From contig NC_134526.1 in assembly GCF_027942865.1 (NCBI RefSeq), positions 20,131,784 to 20,195,783 of the forward strand: 64,000 bases of DNA, written 5' to 3'. Below are positions 25,179 to 35,600 of this stretch, one piece after another (the stretch's first letter is position 1; the number at the start of each line of letters is the position of its first letter). A model generated the notes under the pieces. That model had not been told where the DNA came from. It was given only the letters and a program-made list of their open reading frames with translations, and did no database searches. The translations under genes were made by a program, and so were the position numbers. Origin of the DNA: Odontesthes bonariensis (Eukaryota > Chordata > Actinopteri > Atheriniformes > Atherinopsidae).

Positions 25179-25349
25179 TTAGGAGTCTGGCGTGGAGTCA
25201 CATGTTTCTCCCCCCTGGTCACCTGTGTCAATGCTAACACTGTTGTCAATCTCGGTTGGGTGGTCAACGTTCGCGCTGTGGTCACCATGGTTACTGTGGT
25301 CACTGTGTTGATCATTATCATGATTCAGTTGTGCGTATTCCACTGACAC
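25179..25349 (-). CDS. pecam1: pecam1 exon 15: C-terminal ITIM and acidic His/Asp tail
   Basis: It reads VSVEYAQLNHDNDQHSDHSN and continues with HGDHSANVDHP to a TAA at 25179-25181. VEYAQL is a full ITIM (V-x-Y-x-x-L). The His/Asp/Asn-rich stretch after it has no counterpart that I know in the mammalian tail. Confidence 0.88.
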   Translation of the reverse strand: MSVEYAQLNHDNDQHSDHSNHGDHSANVDHPTEIDNSVSIDTGDQGGETCDSTPDS

Positions 25350-28300
25350 CTGTGGAAATGCAAGGCTCACATTAGGAAATAGTCTTATTTGTGGCTGATA
25401 CACTGACTGACTAAAGATACAACCCAATACAGATGCCCCATCGGATAGGTTTAAAGATCATGGGGTCTGTCTGGGATTACATTACATTATACAGCAATAG
25501 AGGACATTGAGACACTCAAAATCACAATCTAAGTTGCCAACTGATGCAAACAAGGGAGCGCAGAATAGTGTTCCAGTGGTTAGAACAGTAAAGAAACTCT
25601 GGTTTGGAACTACTGGTTAACAGCTTTTCTGTGAAGAGTTTGTCTGCTTGGGTTTTCTGCACATGCTTCTGTATATACTCACAGTCCAAAGACTGCAAGC
25701 ATGCATTGTCCGTCTATTTGTTAGCCCTGCGATCAAATTAATCTAGTTTGAACCCCATTTTTCCCCAGTGGCATCTGGGATAAGATCCATCCTTCCATGA
25801 CCCTAAACAGAATCAAGCCAGTGAAGGGTGGGTGGATGCTAACAAAGCAGGAGAGGGTTATTACAAAATATGTGTTTTTTGGTAGATTTCTTTTGTTTCA
25901 AATTCAATCAAGAAATTTTGCATTTCACAAAGAACAGCTGAGGTCGAGTTGTGCTGTAAAATACCAAGAAAACCCTCAGACAGAAATGTTGGAAAGACTG
26001 CTAAAAAGGCGAATAAAGTCCTAGAAGTGACTGCAGAAGATCTTCAGGTAGATTTAGCAGACTGGGTTGGTGAGGCACTGTTCAGCATCTGAAGTTGGCA
26101 TTCAACAAAGCCTGGTGCCTTTTGGAAAAAAGAACACTTCTGCAACTGTTGAGCACAGTGGTGGATCTATCATGCTTTAGACTAGTTTTGCAGGGATTTC
26201 ACTGGTACCGGGAACAATGGACTTTATTAAATACCAGCAAACTTGAAGCAGACAGTACTCAATGAAGAGGCTAGCGAGCAGTGCATGCAAGATGGTCCAA
26301 GAATCTCACAAAACTACAGGCCCTTTGCAGGAAGAAAATACAGAATCTGCCACTGCAAAAAAGTCTTGCATGATGTAAAGTATGGAAATAAAAAAGTTAC
26401 CTTGTCTTGATTATTATATAAATATATCACATTTAACTTAATTTAACATTTAATTAACTTAAAACATAATTCTTTCAGTTACCTGTTGACAAATTATGAA
26501 ATTTGACTCCACAGGGTGACTGTTTATTTAATTGTGTTAGTCTCTGAAACGTCTCTCTGACCAAAAATACCACAGAGGATTATGAGTGAGTTTGTCCGTT
26601 GTTAGTATGTGTTAGCACTGTGTGCATAGTGTATACGCAATGCTACTTACACCGTCAGTCAGCTCTGGAACACCTGCAAAAACAAAACCAGAGGTCAAGC
26701 TCAGGAAAGAAAAGAAGCCTGGGGATTAATGGAGGGCTTGTGTAGCCATCAGCACTCTGTTCCCAGGAAACACATTCATGTGTACATGCTGATATAGCCT
26801 TCTTCCACTGAGTCTTAAAGTGCACAGAAAAAAGGGTTTTCCTTCATTTCTGCTGCATTATGGTGTCACAACAATGCAGTCAACCAAGTCCATGACTGAA
26901 CAATGGACACCAGTTCTCCCGTGAGTATCCAACAATTAAACAGTTGCTCACTTAGTTGAAACGGATGCACAGACTGTTTGGCTCTGTTGTTAAAACAGGA
27001 AGCTCTCTTTGACGAAAGCAGGAAGTGGACACCTGGAGACTGAGTCATCTGTTATAATGGGACATTCTTTTGCTAACAATGCAAATGTTTACAGTAGGAG
27101 CTGATCCTGTTTCCTGCTTTAAAAAAAAAAAAACAACAGTGACCTTATTTCTTTCACCATATTACTTGAAATGGCTTTGAATTAGGAGCGTGACGTTTGT
27201 CTTACCCTGCTGAGAGTTGCGCACTTCGCTGTACACGGTGTCTGTGCCCTGTTTCACTGGAGCTAACAAACAAACGGAAGAGTTTTAAGCAGTTTCCTTT
27301 GGTCACTCACTGAAGGTTTGTCGGATAATACTGAAATTAAGAAGTCGTCTCACCTCCGTTAGGATCTGCCTCTCTGATTTGCACTTCTGTGTACTGAGGT
27401 TCGGGCTTTTCTGGTACGGTCACACTGTTCTGGTCTTCAGACTCTGCAGCAAAAATAGTTCAACTCAACAGTAATTCCTACCTTTTAAATAAAAAGTGCA
27501 GATTTAAAATGATAGTCAATGGATCTTGTTGGAGTAATTCTATTTTTCACCAACTTAAAGTTGTACGAAAGACAATGTTACAATAACATTATGCTACAGA
27601 ACAGGTTGTGTCTGTCTACACAAAATTGCTTATTATCCGTCCATTAGACCTCCATTTTTGTCTAAATCAAGTACAGAAATACATATAGGTTTTTCCTAAC
27701 TCTGATTTGGGTGGTCCACTGGACCCTTTTAGCCTTTGAGAAAAGAGAAAACAATAATAATGATAATTAAAAATGAAACTGTCTATAGACTACTCACCAG
27801 AGCCTGAAACATGTTCACTCCAAACACTTTTTCCAATCATGCCAGGCGTTACTACACAGGGAGGACAAAAGCAGAAAAATTCTGATTCCTGAATTGGTGC
27901 AATCAACAGCATTACTTTAATGTATGAGCATCTTTACCATTGGCAGCCTCGTTGACTTCTGCCTGGGTAAGGCTCAGTCGCTCTGTTTTGGTGCTGGCCG
28001 ACTTCCTGAGATGAAATCGAGACAGAAAACGATCAACAATAGGTCCTACGGGCATCACACTTTTACAGCTTACATGAGTTCACCCATAAAATGCTTCTCT
28101 TAAAATACGAGCATAAACAGTATTACTTACACCGACAGCTTGCCAGTTCTTTTCCTCTTGAATTTAAGGAGACGTGTTTTGAAGGCAATAACGAGGATCA
28201 AGATGAGTAAAAGTAGGATGCAGAAGACCGCAATAAGACCTTTCTTCCACCCAGCCAACTTCACTAGAGAATACACTTGCATTAGACATATGGATCAACC

Positions 28301-31300
28301 AGATGATTGCTACATTATAACTTAATTATAAAACTCACAAGAACGTAAAACTTTTCTGCTTAATCGAGTTAAACATTTGGTTTTGGGTGCACACACAAGT
28401 TAATAATAATTAATTTCATATTTCAAAACAGCATCAGTGTTCAGTGCAGGTAGATTTAGCCTTTAAATTACAGGTCGGAATCAGTTATTTGTCCTTTTGT
28501 TTTCTAACAACCTTTGAATCCTGATGGTGTACCGACTGATTTGTCAACAAGAGGAGGAAAAAGATTTTTTCCTCGATTTTTTTCTTTTATACTGCGCAAC
28601 ATTATAGTACCGTTACGTAATCATTATATTCTATGCTGAAAAAAAATTCTTCATTGTGCGACTGGGGACTTGCAACTATACAGCAAGCTGGTTGTTAATA
28701 ATGCACGAGACAAGTTTAACACATAACTACGCAGTTATCTCCACCTTCCTCACACCACAGGTAGCAACCAAAGAGAAAGCACACCTCCAATTGTGACTTT
28801 GAGACTATGCTTGGTTTCCTTGGCCAGGTTTGAGCTCACACAGAAGTATTCCCCTCCATGCTCTCCTCTAAGATGTTGTATTCTGTGGGTTCCTTCCAGT
28901 TTATTGGTAGAGAGGGAAGCAAGGGCACCCTTTGTCTCACTGTGGTACCAGGTGAAGTTAATGGGTGGACTCCCACTATGAACGGAGCAGATGAGACTCA
29001 CGCTCTGCCCCTCAGAAATGTCCCCTGCGTTGGGATGAATAGTCAGCACCGGTTTTGACACAGGCTCTGTGCAGAAGAATAAGTGTTAGAGATACAGTTC
29101 AGCATGTTTTACATCAGCTTTTTTTATTTTTTATAATATTGTCATAATTCCTGCATGCAACAAACCTATTATTCTGGTTGAATGCAGCAATTGCTGTCCC
29201 AATGCTACCTCGGCGGGCTTGCTAAAACTGTTTCTTGCGTGGCAAAGAAAATTGTTTAAATCCAAGCTCTTGAGGATGGCTGGGGAGTTGAAGATGGCCG
29301 GTTCTCCTGGCTCTCTCACAACTTTCTGCTCAGTCAGCCTGCTTGGGACGTGCAAGGTGTACGTGATGGGCAGAGTGCCTCTGTCACTGTGACAGAGCAG
29401 CTGGAAACGCTTTCCCAAAAACAGCGTGCCCCCGACCACGCTCAGCACAGGTTTCGAAACAGGAACTGGGAGAAAAAATAAGGAAATGTAGTTAAGAATG
29501 GATAGTCTGCACCTATGCCGAGCTATATCAACAGGCTTTGAGCTAAATGCTAACATGCTCAAAAGCAGGTATAATACAAAGTATGGCTGAGGCTAATGAG
29601 AATAAAATTAGTTTAGTGGGCCTTTGGACATAAATCAAAGCAATCTGAAATTTGATGGAACTATGAAAGTCACAGGATTGTCAATATCGAACAAAGCTCA
29701 TCTTGAGAGAAGCAGAAATGTTTGAAACAAAGTACATCCATCCATCCATCAATCAATCCATTTATGCATTCATCCATCCATCCATCATCAAGAATATCGA
29801 CAACTCAGGAGTTGTGGGAGCTTATTTTTATCAGTAGTTGTCTTGGTATCATGTACAAAAATTGGTCAAAATCCATCTAGTAATACCCTTATCCTCTGAC
29901 ATGGTGATGCTGGCTCATTTATAGCTGGACCATACATTTTCATTAAAAGCAGACATACACCAGGCCAATCGCCACGAGCTACATGTATGCATGTGTCACA
30001 GCACAGGACAGTTTTTAAAAGGCACCAAGGCGGTACTGGCTCTGCAGTGGCAACAGCATGAGTATAGTCCTGATGGAGAGGAGGCTACAGATGGTGAGTG
30101 CAATGCTTACCTTTGGCTTGAACAACAAGTCTTTGGCTCTCCTTAATGAAATTATGTCTCAGAGAAGCAGTCTGGGCTTTACAGGAGTAGTTGCCATTTG
30201 TTTCACGGTTCACCACAGTAATATACGTCTCTGCTCTGGTCTGTTGGATGTTATCGTTGTAGGTCGATTTTGTGGTTTCATTAACCATCTCCAGTTTGAT
30301 GTTATCCTTGTAGAAGAAGAATTTCATGGTTTCATTGTTGATCGTCTCAGGAACGTAAATAGACACAGAGCAGGTCAGTTTGAGACGGTCTCCTTCAAAT
30401 AGTTCTATGGGCTCCACAGTCAGCCGTGGCTTTGAAAACAGCTCTGTGGGGTTGACAGCAAAATTGAAAGGTTATGAATTCTTTTTACCATATATTTTCA
30501 TTTTGATGACAGAGATAGCTTTAAATGTATGACGAGGGTGTACTGGTGCTATATTAGGCTTTTTTTTTTTTTTATTAATAATGAGTTCTTGCCTTTGACT
30601 GTGAATTCTTTATAGTTTTCTTTCCGGACATTTCCCCACTCTGCCTTGCAGACAAGCTCCCCAGAGCCCCCCTCCTGGGCAGTAAATACATGACTGAGGG
30701 CTGACACAGCTTTCTTGAGAATCCTTTTGTCCTTCACAAGGAATACTTCAATGTTCTTTAATGGGATATCCACCACTTTACAGATAACTTCCACAATGTC
30801 CCCCTCAAAGACATTTTGGGAGGGCAGAATATTCATCACAGGGGTAATGTTGAGCACTGTAAGACACAATTCAGAATAGTCAGACACACCTTTCCTCAAG
30901 TAAGTTGATCTACCTCTTGTGACAAACTAAGACTTGATGTAATCACCTTTGACAATCATTTGAATCTCATTGCTGCGGTTGGAGCCTCTGTTCCCAGAAA
31001 CCAAACTGATCTCGTAGTCACAGGACAGGTAGCATTCACCTATGTGTTTGAGTCTTAGAGTGGTCTCTGAGGAATTTCCAGTTTTTTGTAGCTGCTTTAT
31101 CTTCTCAGGCTCTCCATTCCTAAATCTCCGGTAAAATTGGAATTTTAAGGGTCCTTTTTCCTCTGGGGCACTGCAGGTGGCCATGAATTCCTCATTCTCA
31201 TAGGGTGCTAAATTATTCAGAAACAGAGTGGGGGTCTGCAGGCCTGAGGAGAGGGAAAACCAGTGGAATAGTGAGAAGCACAGCTATTATTTTGCATACC

Positions 31301-34202
31301 GACACATTCAGATATAGAGGTAATTACATGTATTAGAGCTATTTTAGCATGAGAAACACATTGGGATGTGTGGAAGACTTACTTAAATCTTACTTAAATT
31401 GCATTTGATTATAATATCCAACAGTTAGTGTGGAACATAATGCAGAGATTTTAAGTAAAACTACAACATTCAAGTAAGTACAGCTGATTAGATGCTGCTG
31501 GCTTAAAGTAACACTCCTCAGACAATTGTGGGATGTAACACCACTGTCATGAAAAAAAAATCTGTGTGAGCCCTCCACATGCACAGCCATACACCCATTA
31601 TCTGGCCCAGGAATGTGCATAACAAAAGTCAGTGTACTTCGAAACGAGTCAGAATCATATAGTTTAAGGTTTACTTTCTTTTTTTTTACAAAAAAGTATC
31701 CTACAAAACCAGACAAATGCAGTAATATCACTAAATGAAAAACCAAAAAAAAAAAACACCCACTGGCCTCAGTTCTACCTGTTACATCCAGTGTCTGGCT
31801 GTTGCTGGGGCTGCTCTTGTCCTTAACTCTGACTCGACATTCGTAACTTCCGGAGTCAGCTGCCCTTGCTGGGTTGAGCTCATATACCACCGAGTCTTCT
31901 GTGGTGTTAGTGGAGTGGATGGGAGCGTCATCCCGTGTGAGCTGGAAATTGTGTAAGAGTTGAGAGATGTTGCTGTGACTGACGCTGACCTGGCAGCGTA
32001 TCGACACCGGTGTCCCGCTCTGAACTGTGCTTTTGGGTAGGATGGTGAGGCCAACGTTGTTTATGATGAATGCTGTAGTTTCCAATGTCATGCAGACACA
32101 CAGAGACACAAAGTCATGAACATAACATAGAAAAAAAAAAGAATTAAACCAACAACAGGGACTTTGGCTGCTAACACACTATGCTGGGTAAGAGAACTCA
32201 GAGAACTTATAGTTAAGGTCAGGAAAAATACTTTTTAGATTGAAATACTTTTTGGAAAATGTTTATTTTTTTTGCTTGAGTGAAATATTGATACTATTCA
32301 TACATTCGATACATACATACCAAATATGAAACTACCTATTTGTTGATTATCTCATCTTAGCCTAAAGACCAGAAAGGGGGTGGTGTAACTAAAACTCGCA
32401 TATCAAATAGTCAGATCTCTCTTATTTGGACAAATCTTTAATCATATTAAGGTGCAGATTGGTGGATTTTGATACCTTAGTACCTCGACACAAGTAACAA
32501 GCAGTTCACCTCGTTTTCTACTTTGTATGCTACAATAATTGGCTGTGGAGATAATAATAAAAATATTGTTTTTCCTGTGTAACATTTTTACCTCAATGGC
32601 AGTTTGTTGTAGCTGTGTTCTGAGAGAGGCCACGTTAAAACGATTTTATTCAAATCATTATCATTTATCTAAATCACTATCTTGAAATCAAAAGTTAATC
32701 TCATCATCTTGAGATGGCTTGAAGTGATAATGGGTTATTTATGTCATTCTTGAGATCACAAGGATTGTTAAGGACTTGTAATTATACATTTATGTTGATA
32801 TCTCAAAATAACAAGGATGGTTTTCTCAGGTTATAAATTTTGTTTGTTCGGGCCATTAAAGTGCGTCTTCCTGGCACTGCAAACAGGGGCTCATCTGGAG
32901 GGCAGCCACTAACTGAGGCATAAAAGAATTGGCTAAACTCTTATCTATGCGCAGAGATGTCACCGCCTTTGGTCAAGAGCAGACATTTCCTGAACTCTGT
33001 GCAGCAAACAGAATTATACACCCATGTCTTGACTTAATGCTATAGATCCTTCCAAACTGTAAGGACAGTGATAACCAAAGCTGAAAGGAAGTGTTAACAA
33101 TCATTTTTGGGCTCACCACAATCACCTTACGATCCCAAGAAACCAAAGCTTGTTTTCTCGTGATAACCGGATAATATTATGAAGCATGATCTTCAGAAAA
33201 CAAAAGGCAAATCAGCTTCATCTCAAGATAACAGACTGTTCATCTTGTGATCTTGAGTAAACGCCATCAAAATGACTAATCGGCAGCAAGAATTCTGTAG
33301 CTCTAACTACTATAGACAAATTAGAATTCTTCTCTAAACTTCCATTTGTCAGTCATCCTCAGATTCAGTTAGTAACATCTCTGTAAGGTCAAACTGAACA
33401 GCCTTGGGCTCGACTGATGAGACAATTTGGGAATCAGACGCAGGTCTACCTAATTTGCTCCCACAGAAATGAAACAACAAATGCTATGCATTTTTCTTTC
33501 CAAGCGTTAGCCGTGTTAGGACATCTTTAAAAAAAAAAACAAAAAAAACTGTCTGATGTGCTCTCTTTTCTTTCCTTTTTTAAACAAAAACACCCAGATT
33601 CAGTTCACTGACCCCCAGGGAGGAAAAGGGCATGGCAGAGACTTCCTCTGAATAGTTAAGAACTGTTCAGAGGAAGTGAGAAAAAAAAAGATCTAGTGGA
33701 CATTAGCATGTTCAATAAAATTCCAATTGTTTGATAGCTTGTATAATTTAGGATGCACAGAATCACCTGTAATAACAAAAAATGACTTCAATGAATATTA
33801 CTGAAATATTTAAAATATCAAGAAGGCCACAGTGTATTGAACAATACCTGTTTCCTGCAAAAATAACTCTGTTTAAAGGTGTGTCATAAAAATAGCTTCT
33901 TTATGTATTCAGGGAGGACTACATAACCTCAAACTGTCACAGCACTGTAAAAACTACAACAAACAACAACAACAAAAAAACAAGAAAACACTTGAATACA
34001 GAAACTTACATGACTCTCCTCTAGTGCATTGCCCTGCGTTTAGGGAAAAAGAGAACAAGGAGGGGGAAAAGTGAGAATTGGGAGATTAGGTTTAAGTGAA
34101 GCAACATCCTTTATCCTGAAAGAGACACGGCAGTAGGTCCTTACAGATGAGTAGGAGGCTGATGAGAAGCTGAAGCAGCAGTCTGGGGGGTCTGGAGCCC
34201 AT
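25179..34202 (-). CDS. pecam1: Platelet/endothelial cell adhesion molecule 1 (CD31), 15 coding exons, 815 aa
   Basis: Exons, in transcript order: 34145-34202, 34010-34033, 31779-32072, 30947-31243, 30593-30856, 30111-30443, 29166-29465, 28785-29066, 28131-28263, 27938-28005, 27798-27851, 27354-27443, 27206-27262, 26651-26673, 25179-25349. They sum to 2448 nt with no internal stop. Layout: signal peptide (MGSRPPRLLLQLLISLLLI), six Ig-like domains (28-125, 126-224, 225-312, 313-423, 424-523, 524-617), a transmembrane helix at about 626-645 preceded by WKKGLIAV, which I recall from mammalian PECAM1, and a 170-aa tail with QYTEVQI (Tyr720), TVYSEV (Tyr743, ITSM-type) and VEYAQL (Tyr764, ITIM-type). 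Known of the family: homophilic adhesion at endothelial junctions and on leukocytes and platelets, with phospho-ITIMs recruiting SHP-2. Each Ig domain is one phase-1 exon, as expected. Human is 738 aa; the extra length is partly in the tail. Exon 5 appears to end at a GC donor. Confidence 0.94.
25960..26345 (+). mobile_element. Decayed Tc1-like transposon fragment in pecam1 intron 14
   Basis: The plus strand keeps VEHSGGSIML, comparable with the HGGGSIMLWG block of Tc1-like transposases, followed by a diverged MDFIKYQQ segment and several stops and frame changes. No TIR is visible. Assignment rests on resemblance to common fish Tc1-like sequences. Confidence 0.45.
26651..26673 (-). CDS. pecam1: pecam1 exon 14: 23-nt micro-exon
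   Basis: It encodes GVPELTDG. Phase 1 in and phase 0 out is the only arrangement that lets exon 15 read VSVEYAQL. The donor is GTAAGT. Confidence 0.72.
27206..27262 (-). CDS. pecam1: pecam1 exon 13: TVYSEV ITSM-type motif
   Basis: A 57-nt phase 1-1 exon, PVKQGTDTVYSEVRNSQQ. TDTVYSEVR is nearly the human TETVYSEVR block that recruits SHP-2 when phosphorylated. Confidence 0.92.
27354..27443 (-). CDS. pecam1: pecam1 exon 12: first tail tyrosine motif
   Basis: A 90-nt phase 1-1 exon holding PEPQYTEVQIREADPNG. This matches human VQYTEVQV except that the ITIM -2 residue is Pro instead of Val. Tyr720 is the probable phosphorylation site. Confidence 0.9.
27798..28005 (-). CDS. pecam1: pecam1 exons 10 and 11: juxtamembrane cytoplasmic tail
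   Basis: Exon 10 is 27938-28005 (68 nt, KSASTKTERLSLTQAEVNEA) and exon 11 is 27798-27851 (54 nt, TPGMIGKSVWSEHVSGS). They are separated by an 86-nt intron. They encode polar, serine-rich sequence, comparable in position to the SLNSNNEKMSD region of the mammalian tail. Similarity is weak, so they rest on splice signals and frame. Confidence 0.75.
28131..28263 (-). CDS. pecam1: pecam1 exon 9: transmembrane segment
   Basis: A 133-nt exon, phase 1 in and 2 out. WKKGLIAV leads into a run of about 20 hydrophobic residues, then the basic stop-transfer KTRLLKFKRKR. The GTAAGT donor is chosen over a GT two bases earlier because the next exon then stays in frame. Confidence 0.92.
28785..29066 (-). CDS. 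pecam1: pecam1 exon 8: Ig domain 6 (membrane-proximal)
   Basis: A 282-nt phase 1-1 exon. EPVSKPVLTIHPNAGDISEG leads to LICSVHSGSPPINFTWY. The second cysteine is in GEYFCVSSN. Confidence 0.93.
29166..29465 (-). CDS. pecam1: pecam1 exon 7: Ig domain 5
   Basis: A 300-nt phase 1-1 exon. It starts VPVSKPVLSVVGGTLFLGKR with cysteines in LLCHSD and FLCHARN. The donor is GTTTGT. Confidence 0.9.
29736..29787. repeat. TCCA/TCAA tetranucleotide microsatellite in pecam1 intron 6
   Basis: Tandem TCCA units with TCAA variants. Confidence 0.85.
30111..30443 (-). CDS. pecam1: pecam1 exon 6: Ig domain 4
   Basis: A 333-nt phase 1-1 exon, the longest Ig exon. SKPRLTVEPIELFEGDRLKL leads to CSVSI; the second cysteine is in GNYSCKAQ. 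It has several N-x-S/T sites, including NNET and NETT. Confidence 0.9.
30593..30856 (-). CDS. pecam1: pecam1 exon 5: Ig domain 3, GC donor
   Basis: A 264-nt phase 1-1 exon. It starts VLNITPVMNILPSQNVFEGD and has cysteines in VICKVV and LVCKAEW. It ends KEFTVKG, as its neighbours do. The junction is AAAG|GCAAGA, so the intron would be GC-AG. No GT donor keeps the frame. Confidence 0.87.
30947..31243 (-). CDS. pecam1: pecam1 exon 4: Ig domain 2
   Basis: A 297-nt phase 1-1 exon. MATCSAPEEKGPLKFQF aligns with the human CSVPEEKAPIHF block. The second cysteine lies in CYLSCDYEI. Of two possible acceptors (after 31243 or 8 nt later), only the first keeps phase 1. Confidence 0.9.
31779..32072 (-). 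CDS. pecam1: pecam1 exon 3: Ig domain 1
   Basis: A 294-nt phase 1-1 exon. It starts SFIINNVGLTILPKSTVQSG, closely paralleling the start of human PECAM1 Ig1 (SFTINSV). The cysteines are in SIRCQV and SYECRV. In PECAM1, Ig1 carries the homophilic trans-binding face. Confidence 0.92.
32640..33290. repeat. Intron segment with scattered ATCTTGAGAT-type subrepeats
   Basis: Short imperfect copies of TCTTGAGAT, or its complement ATCTCAAGA with a following TAAC, recur about eight times on both strands in intron 2 of pecam1. This resembles the interior of fish DNA transposons built from subrepeats. I could not find terminal repeats. Confidence 0.35.
33641..33677. promoter_or_regulatory. pecam1: 37-bp near-perfect palindrome with two ETS cores (pecam1 intron 2)
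   Basis: Arms 33641-33657 and 33661-33677 are 17 bp each with one mismatch and a 3-bp spacer. Each arm carries AGGAAGT in opposite orientation. ETS factors (FLI1, ERG, ETS1, PU.1) drive endothelial and myeloid genes, so an enhancer role is plausible but unproven. Confidence 0.5.
34010..34033 (-). CDS. pecam1: pecam1 exon 2: 24-nt micro-exon
   Basis: It encodes about eight residues (QCTRGES plus split codons) between the signal peptide and Ig1. The acceptor is CGCAG and the donor is a strong GTAAGT. Its phase of 1 on both sides keeps the frame whether it is included or skipped. Confidence 0.75.
34145..34202 (-). CDS. pecam1: pecam1 exon 1: start codon and signal peptide
   Basis: ATG at 34200-34202 starts an Arg/Pro then Leu/Ile-rich secretory signal. 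The donor is GTAAGG. The next exon is only 24 nt (34010-34033), a micro-exon like the short exon 2 of mammalian PECAM1. Intron 2 (32073-34009) is the longest of the gene. Confidence 0.88.
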
Positions 34203-34391
34203 GGTGAGCAAAGATAGTCCACTGATGATCGTCAGCTGGCAGAAGAGACAGAGGCCAGGAAGGGCACTCAGAAACAGGGGAGGAACCTGCCAAGGGAGAG
34301 GTGGAGTGTGTCGAAGTCAAACTGTTCAGGGCAGTATTAGTGTTGGGGGGGGTGTTCCTTGCCTTATCAACCTTGTGCTGCTTGAACGAGC

Positions 34392-34412
34392 AGGAAGTGG
34401 CTTTTACTTCCT
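34392..34412. promoter_or_regulatory. pecam1: Paired inverted ETS motifs upstream of pecam1
   Basis: AGGAAGT at 34392-34398 and ACTTCCT at 34406-34412 lie about 200 bp before the ATG. No TATA box is evident nearby, in keeping with TATA-less mammalian PECAM1 promoters. Motif match only. Confidence 0.4.
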
Positions 34413-34561
34413 CAGGAATCTTGCATTACTTCACTGTTTTCATTAGTGTGCAAGAGAAGAGAAAATTCAACAATAAGATGCAACCTGTCAGCTCTCTGAC
34501 CTCACATCCTCCTCAGTTCTCCCTTTCAGCACAAAGAGGCTGTTTCCTACAAAAAGAGTCA

Positions 34562-35600
34562 CTCCCAAAAAGTTGGAACATAGTATAAGATTGTACCAAG
34601 TAGAATGCAATGCTTTGCTGATCATTCGAAAGCTACACTAAACTCTAAATAGCATCAAGATAGAAAGGTTAAAAAGTGCCAGTAACATGTTCTGAGAAGT
34701 TCACCAGTCTGTGAAAGACTGCGAGTAAAAAATTGAAAATTGCAAAAAATTTTGGGGGATTTCGTCATGTTTGTCTACAGTAGAGAAAATCATGAAAAGA
34801 TTGAGAGAATGCTGGGAAATCAGCACACACAAGGGACAAGGCTGAAAACCAATACTGAATGTCTGTGATGTTCAGGGAAAAAAAAGAAAAGAAAAAAAGA
34901 CAGATAAACACAGTTTATCGCTAAATCCACAAATTCAAGACCCTTCAAACACTACTGTGAAAAGATTAAAAAAAAGAGACATTAACAAGGTTGTCTAAGC
35001 TCATTTACAATGGAGTGAGGAAAAGTGAAAAACAGTTCTCGGTTCTGATGAATCAAAGTCTCACATATGTGAGAGTGCTATTAATGCCTCACAATATATA
35101 TATATTGAAGCAACATTCAAAGAAGACAATATCAAACCACTTCTCCAGGTGAAGTAGAGCATGACTCCGTAAAGAAAGAGCACAGGTGCTGAACTGGCCT
35201 GCTTGTCGTCCAGACCCATTATTCACTGAAAACAGCTGGGGCGTTATCAGATAAAAACATAATAAAGGAAGTCCAAACCTCAGTCATTATCCTTTATGGA
35301 GCAAGAACGGGAAAACAATTCACTGACAAAACTACAGCATTTTGTCTTCTCCTTTACCAACTGTGGTTTAGAATATGCAGCACAGCGTCTCGCACATGTC
35401 TCCGTCCCAACTTTAATTTCAATATACTGTGAATGTCACATTTCCAATTAGCCAATACTTTCTCGAAAGACAACTAATCCATTCAGTTTCAACTTTCAGT
35501 CGATTGTCTTTGGATTCATTTTCAGTTAATTGTTGAGCTTAAGTGGTTTAGATCACTGTATTCCATTTCCATAATTCAAACAACGTCAAATGCAGGTTGG
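34562..35600 (+). mobile_element. Full-length but decayed Tc1-like transposon
   Basis: The segment keeps the order of a familiar fish Tc1-like element: a left end with an AAAAGTTGGAACA segment; the start of the transposase region (GGGACAAGGCTGAAAACC at about 34833-34850); a CTGGCCTGCTTGTCGTCCAG block near 35195 that corresponds to the DWPACSPDL catalytic region; and a right end with GTCCCAACTTT near 35405 and a TIR remnant near 35570-35600. Many indels and stops are present, so it cannot encode a transposase. Confidence 0.6.

Noticed and set aside
27700..27745. Possible extra pecam1 exon between exons 11 and 12
   Set aside because: An AG precedes it, but the end has no GT donor, and exon 11 joins exon 12 in phase without it.
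31390..31778. Long minus-strand ORF running on past pecam1 exon 3
   Set aside because: It is intron read-through. The donor GTAGAA after LDVT and the phase of the next exon mark the true exon end.
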